Shown here piece by piece: positions 34,519-43,662 of a DNA stretch of 64,000 nucleotides. Origin of the DNA: a bacterium (lineage in GTDB: Bacteria > Planctomycetota > Planctomycetia > Kolteriales > Kolteriaceae). The stretch covers positions 1 to 64,000 of the forward strand of contig JAIELF010000021.1 of assembly GCA_019753235.1 (NCBI GenBank), given 5' to 3'. The translations under genes were made by a program, and so were the position numbers. The notes under the pieces were generated by a model, which ran no database searches, was not told the DNA's origin, and worked only from the letters and a program-made list of their open reading frames with translations. The stretch's first letter is position 1; each line of letters begins with the position of its first letter.

Positions 34519-37134
34519 TTACTCCCCAGCCTTTCGCTTCGAAATGATGGTGTTCCAATCGTCTGGGGCCGAGACGCTGGACGGACCGGACGGAGGGGCT
34601 CCCGTTGGGGCCGGTGCTGGCCCGCTAGCGATTGTCGTCTTGGAGGAAGACTGGGGAAGTCGCACCTCAAACGCACCCGGGTCCGTCGGCCAGGGGAGAC
34701 CTTTTCGCAACTGATACTCATCAAAGTCGATTGGATACATCGACCGGATCGGCACCAACGAACCGCCGAATTGCGTGAAACCGCTCGCCATCGTAAAGCG
34801 AACAATGCTCGTCAGATCACCGGAACTGATCCGCATCAACTCTCGCCGGTCAAGAATGGGTCGCTCCCTGCCAGCGACTTTCACAACTCCCTCGTCGGCG
34901 TGGTCGACGTGGACGCGATCCAGGATGTCCCCAGTCCCCGTCTCCCAAGATTGATACCACCCCGGCAAAAACTCCGTTTGCGTCCCCGACAGCTCCTCCA
35001 ACATCTTGAGGGTCCTCGGGTCCGACGCTCGATAGATATGCTTGACCGCTGTGCAGGAATCGATCGTCTCGGAGAGATCCGTCCCATGCCGGCGAAGCTG
35101 CCCGCCGGTCTGGTGGGCGGCAATGATCGTCCCGCCGATGTCCCGGAACTGCTCGAAGATGAGTTTGACGCCGTCACTGATGATCTGCTGGGCTTCGTCG
35201 ATGAAAATGTAGACCCGCTGATTGACGGATGCGTGATGGCTCCCCGCTGTGAAAAGGGACCAGAGAAACAGCCGGGCGATCGACGGTGCACTGATCGGCT
35301 CCTGAGCCGACCGGAGCCAGAGATAGACCACCTGCGGCCTTTCGAAGAGGTCCGACACATCGATTGCCTTCGCATGGACCTCGGGCCGATCGGGCATGAT
35401 ACCCGGTGTAATGTTGAACGATTCCCCTTCCGCCAGTCGGTCCACAATCGCCGCCAGATGCCGGGCCTGCTTCCAGTCCTCCTCACGTCCGATCGTCTTG
35501 TAGGTCGAGGGATGTTCGAGTAACTTGCTCAGTTCGCGGAACGACCGAACCGAACGATGACGCATCAGCTTCGTCAGAACGATTTCATTCATCGCCGTGA
35601 AGTAACCCGCCCCATAACCGACGCCGTAGTCGAGCGACAATCCTTGCAGGATCTCTTGGGCAACCTGCGAGGAGGTCATCTGCTGGTTGTGTCGCTGAAG
35701 GAACGGGTTGTAACCGAACGTCGTGTGGCCGACCTCGCTGCAGAGCCAACGAAAGGGAATCCCCGCTCGTTCAGCTTCGATCGCACAGGTTTGAAAGAGG
35801 GCTCGGTCTCCCTTGAGATCAACGACAACCACGCCGCAATCCCGACGCCCGATCAGTTGCGTCGAAAGCGGAGCCACCCCGAGCGACGTCTTACTGGACC
35901 CGGTGTCTCCGACGATGTGCATGTGCTGATCAACAATCCGTCGATCGACTAAGACCGGATAGTCCCCGGAGAGGGTAACACCCAGGAAGAGATGATCCCG
36001 GCCCTTCTGCTGCTCGTCGACCGAGTTCATCAACCGATCGACGTAGTTGTCCCACGCCACCGAATCGGCCTTTTTCTCGTCCGGCGAGACATCAAGACAT
36101 TGGTGGAATCGATGAAGGAGTGTGCTCGCCGTTCCCCAGAACACCGCGAGTAGAACCAGTGGCGCGGCAACCGATGCGAAGCCGAGTTCCAAAAGAAACC
36201 GCAGTGCTCGGCCTTTGATGCCGTTCGCGACGAGCCAGTCATCCAGTCGTATCTCAATCCCCATTCCCACCACGACCAGTGGAACGAGAACGAATACCCA
36301 TCGCACCCACGGAGGCCTGAGCCATCGGCTCGGGAATCGAAATACTCCAGCCGCCTTCGTCTGACGAAGATCGTAGGTCAGAAAAACCACCACTCCCTTC
36401 CATGTCAGCCGCAGACATTCCCACGGATCCGTTTTTGGGACGACGCCGGTTCCGTGGTAGAACCACAAAAGCGTGTGAAGAAGAATGGGAAAGACGAGCG
36501 GCCAGATCCATGGAGTGTCGGCTACCTCCACCGCAAATACTTTCGCGACCCAAGCCGCCGTCGCGAGAAGAATCGGCGCGAGATGAAAGGTCAGCAAATC
36601 GGGGCACTCGATCGACATCCCTTGCCACCAAAGAGTGGGAAGAGAGGATTTCCACCTCTCCGCCGTCTGCCGACTGACCAGCGGGCTGGCCAGAATCCAA
36701 CTCGCTACCTGTCGGGCCATGATCACGCTCACGAACCAACTGAGGCCGACGCCCAAAACAACATCCCACTCTTCCATCACCACGATGAGACGACGAACGA
36801 AGACCATGCCGATGCCGACAGCCAGGATACCGGTCCCAATCAAATCCGCTCGAATCGAGACCCCCATCAGCCGATAGAACGCCAGCCGAATCACCAGCCA
36901 CACCATCGCCGCCCCAAAGAGATTCCAGACGACCGAGTGCAAGGAACCGAGCCACGCAAACGTCGATTCCGTCACGAGCAAGACCGGCAATGTTGCCACA
37001 AGTATGAGCAAACTCAATCGCTGTTCGTCCCGCGGCGACATCGGTCGGGTGCGATAGTTCAGGTGAGTCGTATCGTCCTTGGGAAGTGAAGCCGCATCGA
37101 GCGGATCGTGACCGGCCGGTTGAAGAAGTGACAT
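34519..37134 (-). CDS. Type IV coupling protein-like ATPase (VirD4/TraD/TraG family)
   Basis: An 871-aa membrane ATPase. The N-terminal 330 residues hold several hydrophobic helices. Walker A GDTGSSKTS lies near 408-416, VVVVDLKGD follows at about 438, and Walker B VYIFIDEAQQI near 640. A C-terminal domain with TraM-like recognition character and a Pro-rich end follow. Such proteins pump DNA into type IV secretion channels during conjugation. It follows two replication-relaxation-like genes, but no classic relaxase or mating-pair genes lie in the window. Confidence 0.8.
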   Translation of the reverse strand: MSLLQPAGHDPLDAASLPKDDTTHLNYRTRPMSPRDEQRLSLLILVATLPVLLVTESTFAWLGSLHSVVWNLFGAAMVWLVIRLAFYRLMGVSIRADLIGTGILAVGIGMVFVRRLIVVMEEWDVVLGVGLSWFVSVIMARQVASWILASPLVSRQTAERWKSSLPTLWWQGMSIECPDLLTFHLAPILLATAAWVAKVFAVEVADTPWIWPLVFPILLHTLLWFYHGTGVVPKTDPWECLRLTWKGVVVFLTYDLRQTKAAGVFRFPSRWLRPPWVRWVFVLVPLVVVGMGIEIRLDDWLVANGIKGRALRFLLELGFASVAAPLVLLAVFWGTASTLLHRFHQCLDVSPDEKKADSVAWDNYVDRLMNSVDEQQKGRDHLFLGVTLSGDYPVLVDRRIVDQHMHIVGDTGSSKTSLGVAPLSTQLIGRRDCGVVVVDLKGDRALFQTCAIEAERAGIPFRWLCSEVGHTTFGYNPFLQRHNQQMTSSQVAQEILQGLSLDYGVGYGAGYFTAMNEIVLTKLMRHRSVRSFRELSKLLEHPSTYKTIGREEDWKQARHLAAIVDRLAEGESFNITPGIMPDRPEVHAKAIDVSDLFERPQVVYLWLRSAQEPISAPSIARLFLWSLFTAGSHHASVNQRVYIFIDEAQQIISDGVKLIFEQFRDIGGTIIAAHQTGGQLRRHGTDLSETIDSCTAVKHIYRASDPRTLKMLEELSGTQTEFLPGWYQSWETGTGDILDRVHVDHADEGVVKVAGRERPILDRRELMRISSGDLTSIVRFTMASGFTQFGGSLVPIRSMYPIDFDEYQLRKGLPWPTDPGAFEVRLPQSSSKTTIASGPAPAPTGAPPSGPSSVSAPDDWNTIISKRKAGE

Positions 37135-37143
37135 CGTTTCTCC

Positions 37144-37812
37144 TTAGCCTTCCAATTGTTCCAGCTCCGGCACCCACGCCACCTCGACTTCCACGTCCCC
37201 AAACGACCGTTTCGCCAGGAAAGCAGAGAGTTTTTCGCGTCGAATTTCCGTGCTCACCAGAATCGTGACCCGGAGATGGCCGGCATGGATCAGCGAGACG
37301 AAGCTCGGTAGCGACATCCTCTTGGCGATCTGCCGTCGAATCTTCGCATGCACCCGTCGCTGCGTCCCACCGGCATCGACGATGAAGAGGCCGATCTTCA
37401 TGCCGACCTCCGTCTCCACCGAGTAGTAGACCGAAGATCGAAGCCGACGCGGACTCAGGTCGGGATATTTCCGCCGGAACTCGGCAGCGGTGTAACGGTT
37501 GATTTCTCGCGCGACGCAGAAGTAGCCAATGCCGAGCACGCTCGGCAGCGATTGCTCCGTCAACTCTCTCGGCGTATGGTCGATCCCGCGTGTCGTCCTC
37601 GCCCCGCGACGGGTGAGCAGGTAATACCGCTCTCCCTTCGCAATCTTGAATTCCCGGACGTATCCCCGTTGGACAAGCCGGACCATCGTTCGGCGGATGA
37701 ATTCAATATCCCGATGAGCCGGCACGAATTTTCGTCGCAACAGCTCGTCGGTCGCGGCACGATACCGGGCAATGAAGGCCAGGATTCGCATCTGTCGCCG
37801 GGTCAGTTCCAT
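37144..37812 (-). CDS. Winged-helix, replication-relaxation-like protein
   Basis: A 222-aa protein starting at ATG 37812 (37815 also possible). The N-terminal 70 residues form a winged helix (TRRQMRILAFIARYRAATDELLRRKF, VRLVQRGYVREF). The rest is a beta-rich domain. It starts 10 bases after a second protein of similar type and ends 10 bases before the coupling ATPase. Both resemble proteins of Pfam Replication-relaxation found on plasmids and conjugative elements, a judgement based on pattern. Confidence 0.55.
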   Translation of the reverse strand: MELTRRQMRILAFIARYRAATDELLRRKFVPAHRDIEFIRRTMVRLVQRGYVREFKIAKGERYYLLTRRGARTTRGIDHTPRELTEQSLPSVLGIGYFCVAREINRYTAAEFRRKYPDLSPRRLRSSVYYSVETEVGMKIGLFIVDAGGTQRRVHAKIRRQIAKRMSLPSFVSLIHAGHLRVTILVSTEIRREKLSAFLAKRSFGDVEVEVAWVPELEQLEG

Positions 37813-37822
37813 CATCCCTCCA

Positions 37823-38452
37823 TCACCAGATCTCGTAGGCCAGCTCGATGCTCGAAAACGCGAGGTGAATTTCCTCCAACCGCTCGACCGGATAATTCCC
37901 ACCGAACTCGACCGCCCGCAGCGCCACCCCCATCGAGTCCAGGATGAGGGCGTCCGGCTTGACCGAGATCGGCCAGCTTTGGCCGAGTTCGTCTTCTCCA
38001 CGCCACCGATGCCTCACATCGAAGCCGTTGGCTCGGTAGCGAAGAAGAACTTCCGAAACATAGAGGTCGTGCGTCACCTGGTTCCGTCGAAACGGCGGCG
38101 CGGAGTTGTTGCGTCCATAGAGAACCGCTGCTTTGCGTGTCGCGGTCGCGATATGCGTTCGCCGCACCGGTTGGCGTGAACGCTCGCGGAGGTAATGGGT
38201 CACTGCCGGTAACTCCGGAGCGGCGTGTCCCGGCTCCCAAATAATGAGCGGATGGTGCAGCGGCGTGACCGGCCGGCTGAGTGCGTGCCGAAACAGAATC
38301 AGCTTTCGCTCGTCGAGCCTCTTGAACGCTTCGATGTTACGCCACGCTCGCTGCGGATCGTGCTGCCACCAGTTCGCTGTGAGCTGGTCGAGCGAAAACA
38401 TCCGGATCCGCCCGGTGAGAAGCTCAACAATTTCCCTCTCATCATCCGTCAT
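37823..38452 (-). CDS. Replication-relaxation-like protein with nuclease-like core
   Basis: A 209-aa protein. The N-terminal helical part looks like a winged helix. The C-terminal part contains SVKPDALILDSMGVALRAVEF, a P-D...D/E-x-F pattern seen in restriction-endonuclease-like folds of replication-relaxation proteins. It overlaps the 95-aa gene upstream (ATGA). It may prepare DNA for transfer in place of a relaxase; this is inference. Confidence 0.6.
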   Translation of the reverse strand: MTDDEREIVELLTGRIRMFSLDQLTANWWQHDPQRAWRNIEAFKRLDERKLILFRHALSRPVTPLHHPLIIWEPGHAAPELPAVTHYLRERSRQPVRRTHIATATRKAAVLYGRNNSAPPFRRNQVTHDLYVSEVLLRYRANGFDVRHRWRGEDELGQSWPISVKPDALILDSMGVALRAVEFGGNYPVERLEEIHLAFSSIELAYEIW

Positions 38453-38736
38453 GGCCGACGCTCGTCCTTTCGAGGTCGGCCCGGTCCTCGTCGGGTCGGC
38501 TGCGCCGATGGGTTTTCGCTGGGGCCCGTTGAGGGAATATTTTTCGGACCGGAGGAATCTGGATCCTTGCGAGGCGGAAGAGCGGTGGAATGGTTCCCGA
38601 ACGTCTGCTGGAATTTCTCGGCAGCTTGCTCAATTTCCGAATTCGACTTTCCGTCGGCGATATCCAGGGCATCCTGGAAACCGGCGAGCACCGCCCGAAA
38701 AACACGCTCGCGAAGATATTCGAAGAAACTCAGCAC
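38449..38736 (-). CDS. Small AT-hook DNA-binding protein
   Basis: A 95-aa protein: an N-terminal helical part (SFFEYLRERVFRAVLAGFQDALDI), a Pro-rich linker and a C-terminal AT-hook (RRGPGRPRKDERRP). Its stop overlaps the start of the next gene (ATGA), so it is the first gene of the transfer operon. AT-hooks bind the minor groove of AT-rich DNA, which suits a relaxosome accessory factor. That role is inference. Confidence 0.65.
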   Translation of the reverse strand: MLSFFEYLRERVFRAVLAGFQDALDIADGKSNSEIEQAAEKFQQTFGNHSTALPPRKDPDSSGPKNIPSTGPSENPSAQPTRRGPGRPRKDERRP

Positions 38737-39029
38737 GACCCAGGCACTCCCGCTTCCAGCGACGATTCAATCGTCCCGGAAAATCCCGCAGCCGATAGCC
38801 GAGGGTCGTGCGATTCTGGGTCAGCCCGTGCCACCGACGTTTGCTTGGAGTGGTGGAAAAATAAATAATCTCACCACCGTTCCTCGAACGGCTCGAATCG
38901 TCTGAGTTGCCTGATTTTTGCCTGAGATTCTTTGCATTCCAGACTATTTTTCTGAGGATAACGACAGGCGCCCACCTTTGGGCTCTGGGGAATATTTTTC
39001 GGGAAACTCGCGCGCGAGGGTGGTTGGCG
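38737..39029. promoter_or_regulatory. Divergent promoter region between transfer operon and kinase
   Basis: About 290 bases, AT-rich in part (AATAAATAAT near 38859). It separates the minus-strand transfer genes from the plus-strand kinase. Frames here are extensions without ribosome sites. Confidence 0.4.
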
Positions 39030-40022
39030 ATGTCGCAGGCTCGGCCAAAGAGCATCGAATATCGCGGCCGCCGGGAAGAGGTTTTGGAGGTATTTCGAAT
39101 TCGCGGCCGAAATTATTTCGCCGTCGAGCGATTATCCCGGCGCGGAACATTTCGAGTTTTCGATCCGCACGCCGCCCCTGGCGGGGATTTTCGCGTCCTC
39201 GCCCAGATACCCGCCGAGAAATTCACCGGCCAGAAAATCGAAACCCTTCGCCGAATCGCCGGCCCGAATATGAATCCGAATTTCCCGGTCATCACCCATT
39301 GCGTTCGCGAGCGGGGCGATTGGTTCATCGTGATGACGTGGGTCTGGGGGATCGACCTTCGCGAGTATCTGGCCCGGGTTCGCCGCCGCGAAATTCCCCG
39401 GCCGAGCGTCACGGAGGTTTGCCGACTCATTCGCGGACTGTCGCACGGTCTGGCCCACTACCACCGCAAGTCGAACCTCGTTCACGGGGACATCAGTCCC
39501 GCCAACATCATCCTCACCACGCCGACCACCCGGCTCGTCCTCATCGACTTCGGCTCCGCCTGGCCCATCGAACTCTCCACCACCAAAGTCCGAGGCGACG
39601 GCGTCACCTCCCCCTATGCCGCCCCCGAGCGGATTGCCGGCCACGCCCTCGAAGACTTCCGCGCCGATCTCTTTTCCCTCTGGACCGTCTTCTACGAATT
39701 GCTCACCCTCGATATCCCCTTCGACGCCGCCGGCGGCCGAGCCGGCATCCCCGCCAACATCGAGCAGTTCGCGAACACCTTCGTCCCACCATCCCAATTA
39801 GTCCCCGACCGTGACCGACTCCCCAAGTCCCTCCTCCACCAACTCGACAACCTTCTCCGCATCGGCCTCGCCCTCCACCCCGACGCCCGCTTCTCGACGC
39901 CAAAAGAATGGTTGAACGCGGTCGATCGAATCGGAAAATGGACCGCAGGCGATGACGGGTCGTTCAGCATGTTGGCTTGGCTTACCCAGGTCGTCAACCG
40001 CTGGACGAGGCTCAGGGATTAG
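39030..40022 (+). CDS. Ser/Thr kinase-like protein
   Basis: A 330-aa protein with a kinase C-lobe: LVHGDISPANIIL (catalytic loop with HGD in place of HRD), LIDFGSAW (DFG), YAAPERIAG and FRADLFSLWTVFYELLT. The N-lobe is divergent: I see no GxGxxG glycine loop and no clear VAIK. It may be active like other HGD kinases. The start 39030 (MSQARPKS) is chosen because upstream residues look non-coding. No membrane helix. It lies next to the transfer operon, so its target may be a plasmid protein. Confidence 0.7.
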   Translation: MSQARPKSIEYRGRREEVLEVFRIRGRNYFAVERLSRRGTFRVFDPHAAPGGDFRVLAQIPAEKFTGQKIETLRRIAGPNMNPNFPVITHCVRERGDWFIVMTWVWGIDLREYLARVRRREIPRPSVTEVCRLIRGLSHGLAHYHRKSNLVHGDISPANIILTTPTTRLVLIDFGSAWPIELSTTKVRGDGVTSPYAAPERIAGHALEDFRADLFSLWTVFYELLTLDIPFDAAGGRAGIPANIEQFANTFVPPSQLVPDRDRLPKSLLHQLDNLLRIGLALHPDARFSTPKEWLNAVDRIGKWTAGDDGSFSMLAWLTQVVNRWTRLRD

Positions 40023-40052
40023 CGAACTATCCAAACGATTCGTTGAAGAGCT

Positions 40053-40964
40053 TTAAAAGCGAGCCGACAACCCTGGTCCTGCGAAGAAATCGTTGGAATG
40101 GTCGCTCAGACCTTTTGCGGCATGTACGTCAACTTGGATGTTCGGGGTGATGAGATAAACGAGTCCGGCGTGAAAGTAGTGGACGGGACCTGTTGCCGAG
40201 TCATCGGCACCATTCGGCATTGCTCCGAACCATTCCGTGAAACCTCCAAGTCGCTCCGTAAATTGATACTCGAAGTTCGCCGTCTGAATCACTTCCGCAT
40301 AAAACCCGCCTGACTCTTCGCGACGGCGATTGAGCTGCGTATTGCATTCGAGTTCCAGCCAGTCGGTGATTACCCAACTGTACGCGAGATTGAAGCCGGG
40401 AAGCCACGCATGGTCGCTGAGTTCACGCTGTCCCACGGGGACCCGTGTCTGTGGAAAGATCGCAACTTCCGGAAGCCACCCTCTTTGCTGAAATAACCCG
40501 AGCTTTGCCCCGAGATAGAGATCATCGAAGCCAGCATTCGAGTCGCGAGATCCATCCGAATGCCAAGTTCGTTCGTTGAAAAAATTCGCTCCTAAGCGAA
40601 ACTCAAACCAGGGCACAAAAAGACCCGCGCGCAGCAGTGTCTCCGGAAGCGATGAGGTATTCGTTCGCGTGTCGTGATTGTTGTTTCCGAAGTATGTATA
40701 GCCTGACTCGATCTGCCACACACCGAGCCCAACGAGTGAACTCGCTTCACTTAAGTGCGGCCGATCGGTGACGATAGCGTCATCGCCATCGTCGTCGTCG
40801 GGCAACCTGGTTCCCCACGAGAACAGCGTTGGGACACGCGATCGGCTAGGGTCGATGGCCGCGATGGAAGTTTCTTCGTCCTGTTGGGCTTGAAGGGAGG
40901 AACCAAGGACGAGCCAACTAACGACGACCAAACATTTCACGATCGGCCCAAGCATCCGGCGCAT
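40053..40964 (-). CDS. Outer-membrane beta-barrel, MetA-like transporter family
   Basis: A 303-aa protein with a signal peptide (about 1-28) and alternating hydrophobic strands that end in an aromatic residue (GLSARF), as in outer-membrane barrels. TDRPHLSEASSLVGLGVWQIESGYTY-like opening matches the transporter family also called the MetA pathway of phenol degradation (PF13557). GGAGG precedes ATG 40964. It sits next to the metal island, so a metal or small-ligand pore is possible. Confidence 0.65.
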   Translation of the reverse strand: MRRMLGPIVKCLVVVSWLVLGSSLQAQQDEETSIAAIDPSRSRVPTLFSWGTRLPDDDDGDDAIVTDRPHLSEASSLVGLGVWQIESGYTYFGNNNHDTRTNTSSLPETLLRAGLFVPWFEFRLGANFFNERTWHSDGSRDSNAGFDDLYLGAKLGLFQQRGWLPEVAIFPQTRVPVGQRELSDHAWLPGFNLAYSWVITDWLELECNTQLNRRREESGGFYAEVIQTANFEYQFTERLGGFTEWFGAMPNGADDSATGPVHYFHAGLVYLITPNIQVDVHAAKGLSDHSNDFFAGPGLSARF

Positions 40965-41186
40965 GGAGCACCTCCAGCCCGAAATATCGACGATCGTGTT
41001 TGTCACGATGAAAAGAAAAGTTTGAAAGCTCAAAATCTCCGTCAAACGCATTCATTGCCTGGCTCGCCAATGTGACATCGCCTGAGCTTGGACTTCGTTA
41101 ATCGGCGACGAACTGATCGTCAAAATCCGAACTATTCACCAAATACGCGGGGCGATACCAGCCGATAACAAGAGAGAGGAGTTCTT

Positions 41187-41636
41187 TTGATCATGTTCAA
41201 GGCGATGGCTGTCTTTCTGCTTTCCGTCAAGATGCTGGCAGGGCCAGCGATCTGCGGATGCCGGTTGGCTGTGCTCATCGTTGGCGATGCCGAGTCAGTC
41301 GCGCTGAGCAACGAGACTGGCCGGAATTCCTCAAGGTGCAAGTGTTGCACGAAGAAGACGGAAACACGTCCGGCAAGTCAAAGTGCTCCAAGTAACTCAA
41401 ATTCTGACTGCCCGTGTAGCGACGAATCGAAGCGCGATCTGGCTCCGACCAACCTCATCGTGAGTCCCGCGGACTTCCTAGCAGATGCACTTTGTCAATC
41501 ATGCTTCGTCGATGGACTTCTCCCAGCCACCAACACGACACCTGCCGAGGCGGTGTACTACCGCTCCGCGATTCGCTCTGGACCAACCGTGTCGCCACGG
41601 TTGATGCTTCGTCTCCTCACCATTCTTCTGTGCTGA
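41187..41636 (+). CDS. Exported Cys-rich protein heading the metal island
   Basis: A 149-aa protein starting at TTG 41187 or ATG 41193 (AGGAG at 41177-41181; the TTG spacing is better). Signal peptide, then CKCCTKK, DCPCSDES and LCQSCFVDG, and a hydrophobic C-terminal end LMLRLLTILLC. The protein at 50207-50605 has the same order of Cys clusters and an alike end. It probably binds metal outside the membrane. It is the first gene of the plus-strand metal region. Confidence 0.6.
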   Translation: MIMFKAMAVFLLSVKMLAGPAICGCRLAVLIVGDAESVALSNETGRNSSRCKCCTKKTETRPASQSAPSNSNSDCPCSDESKRDLAPTNLIVSPADFLADALCQSCFVDGLLPATNTTPAEAVYYRSAIRSGPTVSPRLMLRLLTILLC

Positions 41637-41872
41637 GTCCTGTCGATTGCTCCCAACTCCCAGCAGCGTGGGAGCCCTCTCTTACTCACGACAAGACGAA
41701 TCCTGAATCGTCGCTTTCCACAAGGGTTTTCTTCCATCGATGATCGCTGATGCGTCTGTGACGCCTGCGAACGGAAGGACCCGAGCTGAATCTCGCGACG
41801 CGAGTCATCTCAAGTGTCTCAACCAGTATCTGTGCTGAGTTCCGAGTGGTCCTCTTCTTAAAGGAGAATTTC

Positions 41873-42220
41873 ATGATCGCACGAGAGTCTAATCGTCGAT
41901 TGTTCCTTTCCGCTTTCGCTGTCCTCATCACGAGTTTTTCAGCAGTCAGCTTTGCCGCCGACCCGCCGAAGGAAACGAAGATTACCGTCACGGGGCTTCA
42001 TTGCGCGGGGTGCGCGAAAAAGGTGAAAGCGAAGTTGGCTTCCGTCGCGAACGTTAAGAGCGCGGAAGTCGACCACAAAACCGGATTAGCGACAGTCGTG
42101 CCGGTGGATGCGATGAAGGCTTCGCCTCGCTCTCTTTGGGAAGCGGTTGAAAAGGCCGATGCCAAGCCAACCAGACTTGAAGGGCCGGATGGAATCTTCA
42201 CGAGCAAACCGAAGGCCTAG
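41873..42220 (+). CDS. Secreted HMA metal-binding protein, paralogue of 8975-9331
   Basis: A 115-aa protein with a signal peptide (about 1-29) and one HMA domain (TGLHCAGC, about 40-47). C-terminal similarity to the 8975 product is strong (SPRSLWEAVEKADA, GPDGIFTSKPKA). AAGGAG precedes ATG 41873. It probably hands metal ions to the RND efflux system that follows. Confidence 0.82.
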   Translation: MIARESNRRLFLSAFAVLITSFSAVSFAADPPKETKITVTGLHCAGCAKKVKAKLASVANVKSAEVDHKTGLATVVPVDAMKASPRSLWEAVEKADAKPTRLEGPDGIFTSKPKA

Positions 42221-42235
42221 TTGGCGGGTTGGCAG

Positions 42236-42268
42236 GCTCGCCCCACTTACTTCTCCGGTGGGGCGAGC
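42236..42268 (+). terminator. Hairpin between HMA gene and CzcC-like gene (terminator or attenuator)
   Basis: A 9-bp perfect stem, GCTCGCCCC (42236-42244) / GGGGCGAGC (42260-42268), with a 15-base loop, followed by GTCCCTTTT. It lies in the short gap before the efflux genes and could lower expression of the pump relative to the HMA protein. Confidence 0.55.
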
Positions 42269-42292
42269 GTCCCTTTTGCGAAGGACGATGGA

Positions 42293-43564
42293 ATGCACCA
42301 CTTACCGGTTCGTTCGCGTTGGGTACACGGCGTACTCCTTTTCATGGCCTCCATTGGGATAGCGCAAGAATCCATCGTTTCGGTCGATCCCGACGAAACG
42401 ACGACCATTGGTGACACGACGCTTGAAGGCTTCACTCGACTCGCAGAGTCGAACAGTCCTGCATTGCGGCAAGCCCTCGCGGACATCGAAGTGTCGCGAG
42501 GTAAGGCCTTACAAGTAGGGCTTTATCCCAACCCATTCGTTTCGGGTGGTTCGCCGCAATGGGGTGGAAGCGAAAGCCAGTATTATGGCCAGCTCAGTCA
42601 GGAGATTGTTACGAAAGGAAAGCTCCGACTGAACCGGGCGGCAGCAACTCGAGAGGTGACTCAAGCCGAGCTCCGTTTCGTGCGAACCCGTTTCAATCTT
42701 CTGACTGCGGTGAGGCGAGACTTTTTTGCCACGCTTGCCGGACAACGACGTGTCGAGATTCTTTCAAATCTGGTCGATGTCGCCAAACAATCGGAGGAAT
42801 CAGTCGGCAAATTGCAGAGAGGAGGCGAAGGCTCTCGCGCTGATCTCTTACTCATCGAAATCGAGAGACAGAAAGCCGAAGTTGCCCTCGAAAACGCTCA
42901 AGCAATGCTGGACGCAACGCGGCGCCAATTGGCGGCCACCGTCGGAATTCCTGAGACACCCATCGGAAACGTTACCGGAGAATTGGAAGCGACAACTTCT
43001 GACTTCGCCACGGTCGCCCGAAGCTCTGGCGTTCTAGATTCCCACGCATTCGTCCAAATCGCCCGTACAGAGGCCGACCGGGCCAGGATCCTGCTCCGTC
43101 GTGCTCAAGTGGAGCCTCACCCAAACATTACCCTCAGCGGAGGCTACATGCAGCAGACGACCTTCCCGAACAATATCGGCCTAGTGTCCATCGAAATGCC
43201 GATTCCTGTTTGGAACCGAAATCAGGGTAACATTCGATCAGCGCGAGGCGCTGTGTCAAGTGCGACCGAGAATGTTCAGCGAACCTACAACGAACTTGCC
43301 GGGCAACTGGCGATGGCTGTCGGTCGATATGAAGCCGCCGTTCAACAAACGGTACGTTTCGAGCAGGCGATCATCCCAAAAGCCCGGGAATCGCTTGAGA
43401 TTACGCGCAAGGGTATTGCCGGGGGTCAGTTTGGCTTTCTCACGCTCCTGCAAGCGCAGCGATCGATTGTGGAAGCTGATCTCGGTTATGTGAATGCACA
43501 GGAAGTCCGATGGATTTCCGCTGCGGAAATCGCCGGATTGCTCCAGTTGGAAGCGTTTCCCTAA
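42293..43564 (+). CDS. czcC: CzcC-type outer-membrane efflux channel
   Basis: A 423-aa TolC-family protein with two outer-membrane-efflux repeats (LAESNSPALRQALADIEVSRG, LYPNPFVSGG, and FVQIARTEADRARILLRRAQVEPHPNITLSGGY as family landmarks). ATG 42293 follows AAGGA. It forms the outer-membrane duct of the RND pump encoded downstream. Its N-terminus has a weak signal sequence. Confidence 0.85.
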   Translation: MHHLPVRSRWVHGVLLFMASIGIAQESIVSVDPDETTTIGDTTLEGFTRLAESNSPALRQALADIEVSRGKALQVGLYPNPFVSGGSPQWGGSESQYYGQLSQEIVTKGKLRLNRAAATREVTQAELRFVRTRFNLLTAVRRDFFATLAGQRRVEILSNLVDVAKQSEESVGKLQRGGEGSRADLLLIEIERQKAEVALENAQAMLDATRRQLAATVGIPETPIGNVTGELEATTSDFATVARSSGVLDSHAFVQIARTEADRARILLRRAQVEPHPNITLSGGYMQQTTFPNNIGLVSIEMPIPVWNRNQGNIRSARGAVSSATENVQRTYNELAGQLAMAVGRYEAAVQQTVRFEQAIIPKARESLEITRKGIAGGQFGFLTLLQAQRSIVEADLGYVNAQEVRWISAAEIAGLLQLEAFP

Positions 43565-43662
43565 CCATGGTGCTACATCGTTTTACATGCCTGGCCCAAA
43601 GATTGTTCCATTGACGAGTGCTGCGAACGGGATACGATGCGGCAGCTAGGAAGAGGACGGTC

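Noticed and set aside
34483..35523. 346-residue plus-strand frame opposite the coupling ATPase
   Set aside because: It is the shadow of the ATPase reading frame; no start context or family.
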